From the IMG/VR virus record IMGVR_UViG_3300027759_000171, positions 1 to 40,774 of that record: a DNA stretch of 40,774 nt. The stretch is one strand, 5' to 3'. This document shows, in pieces, positions 34,949 to 40,774 of this stretch. How positions within the stretch are numbered: position 1 is the stretch's first letter; the number at the start of each line of letters is the position of its first letter. The DNA comes from a virus. Under the pieces are notes generated by a model that worked only from the letters and a program-made list of their open reading frames with translations, did no database searches and was not told where the DNA came from. The position numbers and the translations under genes were made by a program.

Positions 34949-34956
34949 TATTTATT
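34949..34956 (+). promoter_or_regulatory. TATTTATT box before RHH gene 2
   Basis: TATTTATT ends 3 bases before the ATG at 34960, the same spacing as before RHH copy 1; the flanks GATATTTATT...ATGGGNAGA are shared. Confidence 0.42.
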
Positions 34957-34959
34957 GTT

Positions 34960-35118
34960 ATGGGAAGAAAATTAAAAAAAGAAGAAGATAAAAAAATAAA
35001 AGTATCTGTTGCTTTAGATAGAGTACTTTTAGAATATTATAGATCATCACATATTAATTTATCCTCCTTAGTGAATAAACTTCTTAGTGATTATAAAAAA
35101 GGAACAAAAGTATTATGA
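34960..35118 (+). CDS. Small ribbon-helix-helix protein, copy 2
   Basis: 52 residues starting MGRKLKKEEDKKIKVSVALD. It is a clear paralogue of the 53-residue protein at 2076-2237: MGR start, basic/acidic N-terminus, a strand before D20, and the identical INLSSLVNKLL in helix 2, followed by (K/S)(E/D)Y. Between them the first helix is divergent (PELPQYFKDK against RVLLEYYRSS), which could alter dimer or DNA specificity. It overlaps the next gene by 4 bases (ATGA). A DNA-binding regulator is inferred from the fold. Confidence 0.68.
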   Translation: MGRKLKKEEDKKIKVSVALDRVLLEYYRSSHINLSSLVNKLLSDYKKGTKVL

Positions 35119-35981
35119 ATATAGAAGAAACGGTATTAGATATTAGACGAATTTTAGAAGATAAAAGAAAAGAATTTCAGTTAACTTTTGAGGAAGAGGC
35201 TCACAAATATACAATGTTAGGTTTGGATGGTAAATTAACGGATAATTGGCCTTCAGTATCTAAGGTTATGAAGGCTTTTTATGACGAATTCCCTTCCGAA
35301 AAGAAGGCTCTTGAGATGTCGGGTGGCGATCCTGATAGGGCGGATGAATTACTAAATGAGTGGAAAATGGCTGGTGAATACTCAACTAATGTTGGTAGTA
35401 GAGTTCATTTTTTATTGGAAAAACACTCATTAGACGTTTTTAACTATGATAAGACAATAAGAGAACCAATATATGAATGTGATCCATTACAAATATTAAA
35501 GAGTGATTCTATGGTTACTGCCGGAAAACAATTTTTAGAAGTAATGAAAGAAAGAGGTGCTCATCTAATAGATACTGAAATAGTTTTAGGTCATCCTGAA
35601 TTGGGATATACTGGTCAGGGGGACACTGGATGGTTAATAGAAAACAAAAATAAAGATGGTTATGGTTTTATAATAACAGATTATAAAACAAATAAAGAAA
35701 AAAACTTTATTACTCAAAAATATATTAAACCAATGAGAACTCCTTTCGAATATTTACCAAACAACGCCTTAGGTCATTATCATACTCAATTACCATTTTA
35801 TGGTAAATTATTATTAAAAATGTTAGAAGGAACAAAGTATGAAAATATTAAAATTTTTGGATGTATTATCGTCAGATTAACAGATGAAAGAGAATTTATT
35901 GAATATAGGGTTGAAAGAAAAACAATTAACACAATTCTTGAAATGGATATGAAAAAATATTTGACTAAAATTAAAAAATAA
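35115..35981 (+). CDS. PD-(D/E)XK exonuclease (RecB/Cas4-like)
   Basis: 288 residues. Motif order fits the RecB-type nuclease family: H98 in GSRVHFLLEKH, E155 in DTEIVL, D170 in GQGDTGWLI, and D189-Y-K191 in FIITDYKTN, followed by a Gln/Tyr helix (ALGHYHTQLPFYGKLLLKML). These are the metal-binding Asp/Asp/Lys and His of PD-(D/E)XK exonucleases such as the RecB nuclease domain. Likely role: DNA end processing in recombination or breakdown of host DNA. It follows the RHH gene with a 4-base overlap in the same transcript as the primase and gp47 group. No ATP-binding or Cys cluster (as in Cas4) was seen. Family call good, biological role inferred. Confidence 0.82.
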   Translation: MNIEETVLDIRRILEDKRKEFQLTFEEEAHKYTMLGLDGKLTDNWPSVSKVMKAFYDEFPSEKKALEMSGGDPDRADELLNEWKMAGEYSTNVGSRVHFLLEKHSLDVFNYDKTIREPIYECDPLQILKSDSMVTAGKQFLEVMKERGAHLIDTEIVLGHPELGYTGQGDTGWLIENKNKDGYGFIITDYKTNKEKNFITQKYIKPMRTPFEYLPNNALGHYHTQLPFYGKLLLKMLEGTKYENIKIFGCIIVRLTDEREFIEYRVERKTINTILEMDMKKYLTKIKK

Positions 35982-35994
35982 ACTATAATTAGGT

Positions 35995-36087
35995 ATGGAA
36001 AATTCAATTGAAATGATTTGGGTTACAACAACAAGTTGGGATCACGAGTTACCTTTTAAAATAAACATTAATTATATAATAAAATGA
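35995..36087 (+). CDS. Possible 30-residue microprotein
   Basis: 30 codons from ATG 35995 (MENSIEMIWVTTTSWDHELP...) fill the gap between the exonuclease and the zinc-ribbon gene, and the TGA overlaps the next ATG by the ATGA arrangement used throughout this operon. The gap would otherwise be 102 bases of plain sequence in a region where genes are packed. No family or motif is recognisable at this length. Confidence 0.35.
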   Translation: MENSIEMIWVTTTSWDHELPFKININYIIK

Positions 36088-36302
36088 GTGATGACAATAT
36101 CATAAGACCTAAGATTGATCTTAGGCAACAACCAACTATCGTTTGTGGTGAATGTGGATCAAAATTCTTCAAAGAAGTAACTATGTTGAAGAAAGTACCT
36201 AAATTATTAACAGGAAGTCCTGACGATACAATCGTACCGTTTCCAACATATATGTGTAATAATTGTGGGTTCGTTAATGAAGAGTTTTTAATTTTTGAAT
36301 AA
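36084..36302 (+). CDS. Small zinc-ribbon protein
   Basis: 72 residues. Two CxxC knuckles, VCGECGSKFF (C21, C24) and MCNNCGFVNEEF (C57, C60), with strands on each side form a zinc ribbon. The linker between contains KKVPKLLTGSPDDTIVPFPT. Zinc ribbons of this size in T4-like phages may bind nucleic acid or proteins; no specific function is known. It overlaps the preceding small gene by ATGA and its TAA is followed after one base by the ATG of the next gene (36304). Confidence 0.7.
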   Translation: MSDDNIIRPKIDLRQQPTIVCGECGSKFFKEVTMLKKVPKLLTGSPDDTIVPFPTYMCNNCGFVNEEFLIFE

Positions 36303-36303
36303 G

Positions 36304-36549
36304 ATGATTCACAAAGAATTTTACGTTTGGTTAGATGGTTTTATGACCAACAGAGATTGGACGACAATTAAACAGGTTGATATTGAATCGATTCAAAATA
36401 AAATGAAAGAGGTAAAAGATGAATTACCATCATTGGGTAATAATAGACCTAACCCATTTATCCCAATCCCTGTTAACCCACTTACAAAAATTGGGGATAT
36501 CCCACCCCCGCCTTGGGATATAACTTGTAAATTAAACGATACAATATGA
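36304..36549 (+). CDS. Small Pro-rich protein of unknown function
   Basis: 81 residues. A TTG three codons upstream (36295) would overlap the zinc-ribbon gene by 8 bases; the ATG at 36304, just after the TAA of that gene, is preferred. The N-terminal half is helical (WLDGFMTNRDWTTIKQVD, SIQNKMKEVKDEL), the C-terminal half Pro/Asn-rich (NNRPNPFIPIPVNPLTKIG followed by DIPPPPWDI), like a disordered binding tail. It overlaps the next gene by ATGA. No family recognised. Confidence 0.6.
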   Translation: MIHKEFYVWLDGFMTNRDWTTIKQVDIESIQNKMKEVKDELPSLGNNRPNPFIPIPVNPLTKIGDIPPPPWDITCKLNDTI

Positions 36550-37505
36550 AATTAAAAGAATTTTTAGAAGTTGCCTTATTAGGTAAAAAAGATAATCCAA
36601 ATCAATATAATGAAACATTTGTTGATGAGACTTGTCTTTATGGTAAAGAATTGGATAAATATAAAAACATCATTAAAGAATGTGATGAATTTGCTAAATG
36701 TGATTCGTTAGATATTTTAACGATGCCGTTTGTTAAGGGTGTTAATGATAAAATTTACTCAGCTAACACCATTAAATTATCTGATTTAATGGAATTTAAA
36801 GGTAGATGTTATCTATTATCGTTAGGTTTAACTCCTGAAATGTATGACCCAAGTCGATTACTTAAACCCGTTAAGAATGGTGCCGCCATGGGACCTGTAA
36901 TTTATGATCCAACGACATTTCAACCAAGAAAACATATTTTACTAACTTGGACACCCGAAATGGCTCAAGATTTATTTGAAGGTACTAATAATGAAGAAAC
37001 ATTGAGAAATGACATTCATAAGTTATTGGATGATGTGTTGGATAACCCTGAAGAATACAAAACTAAAGGACTTAGAGGTGTTTTGGTTAGAGGTTTATTT
37101 GAAGTTATTGAAAATGGTGATGACGTTGTAAGAAATGAATATGATGTTGATCTGGTTGATCTGACTAAAAATGAAACGGAGGAAGTGGGATACATGGTTT
37201 TTTATTTAGAAACAAATGTTGTTAAACATGGAGAAATTAATTTAGAGATAAAAAGTAAAATTATACCATCCCATTTAAGACGACAATTTATTGATGAGTA
37301 TGGAGACAACCCAAGACATATTACTTTAGAAATTATTGATGAGTTTTTAGCGTACAATTGTGTTCCAAAACGTATGGATATTAATAGGTTAAAGGAAATC
37401 TTAAAAAAAAATAAAGACGTTGAGGACAGAGTTAGTTCTATGGAAAAAAAAGATAGTGAAGTAAGAAAATTGATTATGGAACTTAAAAAAACAAGTAAAA
37501 AATGA
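36546..37505 (+). CDS. Conserved-looking protein of unknown function in the gp47 operon
   Basis: 319 residues, not recognised. Charged alpha/beta sequence with no membrane helix: N-terminal helix (MKLKEFLEVALLGKK), a Cys-containing segment (VDETCLYGKELDKYKNIIKE, then CDEFAKCDSL), a middle with NGAAMGPVIYDPTTFQPRKHI, and a C-terminal helical, Lys/Glu-rich region (MDINRLKEILKKNKDVED, VSSMEKKDSEVRKLIMEL) likely to be a coiled coil. It overlaps both neighbours by 4 bases, so it is probably made in fixed ratio with gp47. A role in DNA end processing or regulation of the nuclease is possible but only inferred. Confidence 0.65.
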   Translation: MKLKEFLEVALLGKKDNPNQYNETFVDETCLYGKELDKYKNIIKECDEFAKCDSLDILTMPFVKGVNDKIYSANTIKLSDLMEFKGRCYLLSLGLTPEMYDPSRLLKPVKNGAAMGPVIYDPTTFQPRKHILLTWTPEMAQDLFEGTNNEETLRNDIHKLLDDVLDNPEEYKTKGLRGVLVRGLFEVIENGDDVVRNEYDVDLVDLTKNETEEVGYMVFYLETNVVKHGEINLEIKSKIIPSHLRRQFIDEYGDNPRHITLEIIDEFLAYNCVPKRMDINRLKEILKKNKDVEDRVSSMEKKDSEVRKLIMELKKTSKK

Positions 37506-38281
37506 TTAAAAAATTAGTACATTTTTCAGATTTACATATCAGACTATATAAAGATCACGATTTATACCGATCAATTTTAGAAACGGCAATTGAACAATGG
37601 AGAGAATTGGATCCTGATCGTATTGTATTTACGGGAGATTTAGTTCACTCTAAAAACCAAATGACACCTGAACTTATTGAGTTTGTTGCTTGGATTTTAA
37701 CAGAATGTGCTAATATCTCAAAAACAATTATCATACCTGGTAACCACGACTTTTTAGTAAATAATACCGAAAGATTGGACGCACTTACACCTATCATTAA
37801 CTCTTTGAATAATGATAATATTGTATACTACAGAGATAGAGGTGTGTATGAGGATGACAATATTAGTTGGTGCGTATATTCTCAATATCAAGGAAATATT
37901 CCTCCTGACATTATTGAAGGTAAAGGTAGAAAAATTGGGTTATTTCACGGACCGATTAATGGGTTAAAAACTGATCTTGGGTTTGAGTTTGGTGAGGAGG
38001 CATATGAGATTGAAAAGTTTGATGGGTTGGAAACTGTTTTATGTGGTGACATTCACAAACGAGCTGAGTTTCAAATTAAAGAAGGAAAAGGATATATGAT
38101 TGGATCAACCATTCAAAACAACATTGGTGAAAGTATAGGTAGACACGGATATGGTATATACGATGTTGAAACAAAGGAATATGATTATGTTGATTTACCT
38201 AACCCAAAACCATTTTTGAAGTTTTCCATTAAATCATTTGAAGATATTGAGAATGGAACAGAAAGACTCCAAAATATTTAA
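37502..38281 (+). CDS. 47: gp47/SbcD/Mre11-like recombination nuclease
   Basis: 259 residues of the calcineurin-like phosphoesterase fold. All metal motifs are in order: HFSDLHI (D10, H12), VFTGDLVHSK, IPGNHDF (N, H), IGLFHGPI and LCGDIHKRAE. With gp46 (39733 onward) it forms the Mre11/Rad50-type complex that resects DNA ends for recombination-dependent replication and host DNA degradation. It is shorter than T4 gp47 (339), lacking much of the C-terminal capping region. A strong hairpin terminator lies just past its stop, inside the next reading frame. Confidence 0.9.
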   Translation: MIKKLVHFSDLHIRLYKDHDLYRSILETAIEQWRELDPDRIVFTGDLVHSKNQMTPELIEFVAWILTECANISKTIIIPGNHDFLVNNTERLDALTPIINSLNNDNIVYYRDRGVYEDDNISWCVYSQYQGNIPPDIIEGKGRKIGLFHGPINGLKTDLGFEFGEEAYEIEKFDGLETVLCGDIHKRAEFQIKEGKGYMIGSTIQNNIGESIGRHGYGIYDVETKEYDYVDLPNPKPFLKFSIKSFEDIENGTERLQNI

Positions 38282-38996
38282 TAAAGAAACTCTCGGCAGT
38301 GTCGAGAGTTTTTGTAAACTCAATAATATTGAGGATAAGGACGATTTCATCTACCTTTGTTTCAAACAGGGGTTTGACATTAAGAAGTTTGGTTTTTTGG
38401 GAGAAACACTTAATGAAGGTGAAAAAGACTTAAAAACGGACGGGATTGGTGAAAAACGTGTAGAAATTAAGGTAATTAAAGAAATACGTGTGGAAGTACC
38501 TGTCGAGGTTATCAAAGAAGTTGAAAAGATAGTTGAGGTAATTAAAGAAGTACCCATCGAGAAAGTTGTCACAAAAATAGAATACATTAGTGACAAAGAA
38601 TCTGAAAACGAGTTGTTGTTTAAAATACAACAACTTGAACAAACTGTTTTCCAGTTAAATGATGATTTGGAGTCAGAAAGGCAAGAATTTTCCACTAAAA
38701 CCCAAGAAACGGCAAAAATTTTCCAAGAAGAGATGTCTAATAAGGATAAAAGTTTAGACGAACTTAGACGTAATTTAGACAAACAACCTGTGGAAATTGA
38801 GAAGATTGTTGAGGTGGATAACTCAAGTGATAAATTAAAAATGATGTCAACCACTTTACAGAATTTAAGAAATGACTTATCCTTGAAAAACGAAAGAATA
38901 ACTGAATTAGAAAAAATAAACCAGGAACTACAAAGAACGGCAAATCTACAAAATGCCACTTATATGAAAGGTTCCAATTTAAATAGTAGAATATGA
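38253..38996 (+). CDS. Coiled-coil protein with VE/VK-rich repeats
   Basis: 247 residues from ATG 38253 (MEQKDSKIFNKETLG...). A TTG at 38238 is an alternative; either start lies inside the gp47 gene (29-base overlap for the ATG). Residues 60-110 carry a striking repetitive stretch (IKVIKEIRVEVPVEVIKEVE, KIVEVIKEVPIEKVV), then long heptad-like coiled coil (LLFKIQQLEQTVFQLNDDLE to the C-terminus) ending hydrophilic. A likely rod or scaffold in the cytoplasm. The terminator-like hairpin at 38287-38313 falls in codons 12-20, so expression may depend on read-through. It overlaps the next gene by ATGA. The long - strand frame opposite it (38351-38959) is a codon-pattern shadow. Confidence 0.72.
   Translation: MEQKDSKIFNKETLGSVESFCKLNNIEDKDDFIYLCFKQGFDIKKFGFLGETLNEGEKDLKTDGIGEKRVEIKVIKEIRVEVPVEVIKEVEKIVEVIKEVPIEKVVTKIEYISDKESENELLFKIQQLEQTVFQLNDDLESERQEFSTKTQETAKIFQEEMSNKDKSLDELRRNLDKQPVEIEKIVEVDNSSDKLKMMSTTLQNLRNDLSLKNERITELEKINQELQRTANLQNATYMKGSNLNSRI
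38287..38313 (+). terminator. Terminator-like hairpin inside the coiled-coil gene
   Basis: Stem AAACTCTCG/CGAGAGTTT (38287-38295 and 38303-38311), 7-base loop GCAGTGT, T run 38309-38313, starting 6 bases after the gp47 stop. It has every mark of an intrinsic terminator but lies in codons 12-20 of the next open frame, which could make it an attenuator. Confidence 0.7.
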
Positions 38997-39346
38997 TACA
39001 ATTAATAATGTTTATGATAGTGGCTTACGGAATGACCACAATCTTAGTGTACGGATCAATCTTTAATAGGTTAAGAGATAAAATTAAAATCGCTGGTAGT
39101 GAAGAAGGGTATAGGTTAACTAGACCAACATTCAAGTTCATATCGGATTTGATATCTTGTATGTTATGTACTGGTACTTGGATTGGATTTTTATTGTCCT
39201 TAATTTATTTTTCACCAGCCCATGAATTCATTGGACTTAATAAGTTTTTATCCGTATTTTTTGATGGTATGTTGTCCGCAGGATCAGTATGGGCAATCAA
39301 TGGTATAATCGAATGGTTTGAGGAAAATAGGCCAAATAATAATTAA
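38993..39346 (+). CDS. Small membrane protein, DUF1360-like
   Basis: 117 residues. Three predicted membrane helices: about 3-22 (LIMFMIVAYGMTTILVYGSI), 53-74 (LISCMLCTGTWIGFLLSLIY) and 85-105 (FLSVFFDGMLSAGSVWAING). The CMLCTGTWIG segment with two cysteines is like the CxxC..W.G pattern of DUF1360 proteins, small membrane proteins found in bacteria and T4-like phages with no settled function. It overlaps the coiled-coil gene by ATGA. A role in the inner membrane during infection, perhaps anchoring the upstream coiled-coil protein, is speculative. Confidence 0.72.
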   Translation: MIQLIMFMIVAYGMTTILVYGSIFNRLRDKIKIAGSEEGYRLTRPTFKFISDLISCMLCTGTWIGFLLSLIYFSPAHEFIGLNKFLSVFFDGMLSAGSVWAINGIIEWFEENRPNNN

Positions 39347-39360
39347 AAACAAATATAAAA

Positions 39361-39687
39361 ATGGGAAAAAAAGACAAAGAACACAAAGCAAAAGTTGCGA
39401 AAAGAAATAAACGAATCTCACAAGAAAAATCAGGAATGCAGAAAGCATTCGATAAGTTAATGGAAGACCAAATCCAAAAACTAAAAAATGGTGACGGTTT
39501 AAATGTGAATTTATCTGGTAATACGGTACCATTTGAGGTATTTGAAAAAGATGAGTTAGATTCAATTGTGGATTTTAAAGAAAAACACCCTGAATTAATT
39601 ATGGGTAATGATGAAGAATACCCATTTAATGTTGAAGGATCTAACATGATTTTAGATATTAACACAACAGAAGAAGAACAAAAATAA
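39361..39687 (+). CDS. Small charged protein of unknown function
   Basis: 108 residues. The first 45 residues are strongly basic and helical (MGKKDKEHKAKVAKRNKRIS, SGMQKAFDKLMEDQIQKLKN), the rest acidic (FEVFEKDELDSIVDFKEKHP, NTTEEEQK). The basic tail could bind nucleic acid. An A-rich leader (AAAAACAAATATAAAA) precedes its ATG, as is common in this genome. It lies between the membrane protein and gp46, within the gp47/gp46 transcription unit. No family recognised. Confidence 0.65.
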   Translation: MGKKDKEHKAKVAKRNKRISQEKSGMQKAFDKLMEDQIQKLKNGDGLNVNLSGNTVPFEVFEKDELDSIVDFKEKHPELIMGNDEEYPFNVEGSNMILDINTTEEEQK

Positions 39688-39732
39688 TGAATGGACCTGT
39701 TCAACCCACCAAAATTATTTAATTACAATATA

Positions 39733-40774
39733 ATGATAAAAGATTTAGACTTTTCAAAGTACGAGAACCCAACAATACAAGTTGTTTGGGAAGATCTACA
39801 AGAAAATTTCACACAGGATAAGATTAAGAGTGTTAAACATTATTTCCAAAAGAAATATAACACTACTAATGTGAATGTATTATCTAAAGTTAAAAACGTT
39901 GACACAGACACAATGCAAAGTGTTGATGTGTCAGTTAATGTAACCGATGTTAATTATCAACTTGATCTATTAAAGAAATTTTTAGAGTCTAAAGGGTATA
40001 CTGACTATGCTGAAGATATCTTAGGTATTAACAGAATGGTTGAGAACCGAATGAAAGAGGATGAAAATGAAACAACACAATTCAAAAAGTGGTATATCAG
40101 AAACATTGAGTTTTCTAACTTTTTATCATATGGTGAGAACCAAAGAATGGATTTTGACAAATGTAACGGAGTCGTTGTCGTTGAGTCAGATCCTCCTAAC
40201 TTTGGTGGGAAGACCGTTCTTTCTGTGGATTTATTGTTGTTCTTATTTTTTAATGAGACAACAAAGACTACAAAGGCAGAAGAAATCTTTAATCGATTTA
40301 CCGATAAAGACTCGGTAGTTGTTAAAGGTGAAGTTACAATTGATGGGGAAGATTATATTATCCTTAGAAAGATCGAAAGAAAACTTTCTAAAAAAGGAGA
40401 ATGGAATGTAAAAACCGAATTGGACTTCTTCAAAAAAATGTCCGATGGTAGTTTACAAAATTTCACGGGGGAACAAAGAAGGGAAACTGAAGCGTTCATT
40501 AAAAATTCCATTGGAACCAAAGAAGATTTCTTAATGACCATACTTACAACTGCAACCAATCTTGAAGAGTTATTGGAGTCAAAACCAACTGCAAGAGGAC
40601 AGGTGTTGTCAAGGTTTATGGGACTTGAGTTTTTAAAACGGAAAGAGGAAGTTGGTAAAGAGATTTATTCTGAATTTAATAAATCAAAGATGTCTAACAT
40701 TTATAATTCTGAGGAATTAAAAACGGACAATGAATCTTTAACAACAAAAATCGGTGAATTAAATGATCAAATTG
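39733..40774 (+). CDS. 46: gp46/SbcC/Rad50-like ATPase (3' partial)
   Basis: 347 complete codons are visible and the frame runs off the window edge. The ATPase head starts near residue 120: WYIRNIEFSNFLSYGENQRM, the P-loop segment VVVVESDPPNFGGKTVLSV, and later FLMTILTTATNLEELLESKP with RGQVLSRFMGLEFLKRK, the order of T4 gp46 and SbcC before the long coiled coil. With gp47 it resects DNA ends. Two oddities: about 115 extra N-terminal residues (MIKDLDFSKYENPTIQVVWE ...) precede the head, whereas T4 gp46 starts almost directly with it; and the Walker A, normally GxNGxGKS, reads PPNFGGKT, with Pro in place of the first Gly. Start at ATG 39733 follows an AT-rich leader; later Met codons (e.g. in VENRMKEDENE) are alternative starts. 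Family assignment firm. Confidence 0.85.
   Translation, partial: MIKDLDFSKYENPTIQVVWEDLQENFTQDKIKSVKHYFQKKYNTTNVNVLSKVKNVDTDTMQSVDVSVNVTDVNYQLDLLKKFLESKGYTDYAEDILGINRMVENRMKEDENETTQFKKWYIRNIEFSNFLSYGENQRMDFDKCNGVVVVESDPPNFGGKTVLSVDLLLFLFFNETTKTTKAEEIFNRFTDKDSVVVKGEVTIDGEDYIILRKIERKLSKKGEWNVKTELDFFKKMSDGSLQNFTGEQRRETEAFIKNSIGTKEDFLMTILTTATNLEELLESKPTARGQVLSRFMGLEFLKRKEEVGKEIYSEFNKSKMSNIYNSEELKTDNESLTTKIGELNDQI

Noticed and set aside
36295-36303. TTG start for the small Pro-rich gene
   Set aside because: An ATG at 36304 follows the preceding stop directly and is the more usual choice in this operon.
38351-38959. 202-residue open frame on the - strand
   Set aside because: It lies exactly opposite the coiled-coil gene, whose Glu/Lys/Leu codon pattern leaves the reverse strand free of stops and gives a Ser/Phe-rich peptide with no domain; the + strand frame is linked to neighbours by ATGA overlap.
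39297-39704. 135-residue - strand frame
   Set aside because: Shadow of two + strand genes (the membrane protein and the small charged protein), spanning their gap, with no leader and no domain.

Overview
The window is one contiguous, gene-dense, AT-rich piece (roughly one third G+C by eye) of a large tailed bacteriophage with a contractile, T4-type architecture. Recognisable T4-like functions are the gp32 single-stranded DNA-binding protein, UvsX recombinase, a FEN/RNase H-type 5' nuclease, gp41-type DnaB-fold helicase, gp61-type primase, gp47/gp46 recombination nuclease, and baseplate wedge proteins gp25 and gp6. Several features point to a Bacteroidota (Flavobacteriia-like) host: SprB-type repeats in the tail proteins, a DUF5522-type cysteine-rich protein, A-rich leaders with no consistent Shine-Dalgarno sequence, and a TTG-N19-TAATTTG promoter candidate. 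The relationship to T4 is distant.

Layout. (1) 1-7.9 kb, + strand: replication, recombination and nucleotide module. Order: gp32 (5' cut by the window edge), a small helical protein, uvsX, a tiny ribbon-helix-helix (RHH) protein, an HNH endonuclease, rnh, an unknown, the helicase, a B12-dependent (class II) ribonucleotide reductase, and the DUF5522 protein between two terminators. (2) 7.9-30.8 kb, + strand: virion module. It starts with gp25 and gp6 and continues with a 1,819-residue protein holding a hydrophobic multi-helix segment, four medium structural proteins, a 1,005-residue baseplate/tail protein, an SprB-repeat adhesin ending in a Thr-Pro tract, a glycosyltransferase, a second SprB-repeat protein, and an 847-residue tail protein carrying Thr-Pro and poly-Thr inserts. 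(3) 30.8-31.4 kb: a RuvC-like resolvase. (4) 31.5-33.9 kb, - strand: two tail genes, one a 735-residue protein made of a seven-bladed YVTN-type propeller and small Cys-rich modules joined by Thr-Pro linkers. (5) 34.0-40.8 kb, + strand: primase, a second RHH paralogue, a PD-(D/E)XK exonuclease, small proteins in a tight chain of ATGA overlaps, gp47, a coiled-coil protein, a membrane protein, and gp46 (3' cut by the window edge).

Most interesting points. Thr-Pro coding tracts recur in three large tail genes on both strands, in the same reading frame, and one sits exactly at the end of one gene and another exactly at the start of an oppositely oriented gene. Recombination between them would fuse the SprB adhesin to the propeller protein. 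A glycosyltransferase lies among these Thr-rich proteins. A short TATTTATT/C/A box recurs just upstream of gene starts on both strands, often 3-6 nt before the start codon. Two duplicate RHH genes each carry this box. No tRNA, CRISPR array, integrase or insertion sequence was recognised, and there is no stretch over 300 bases without a gene.
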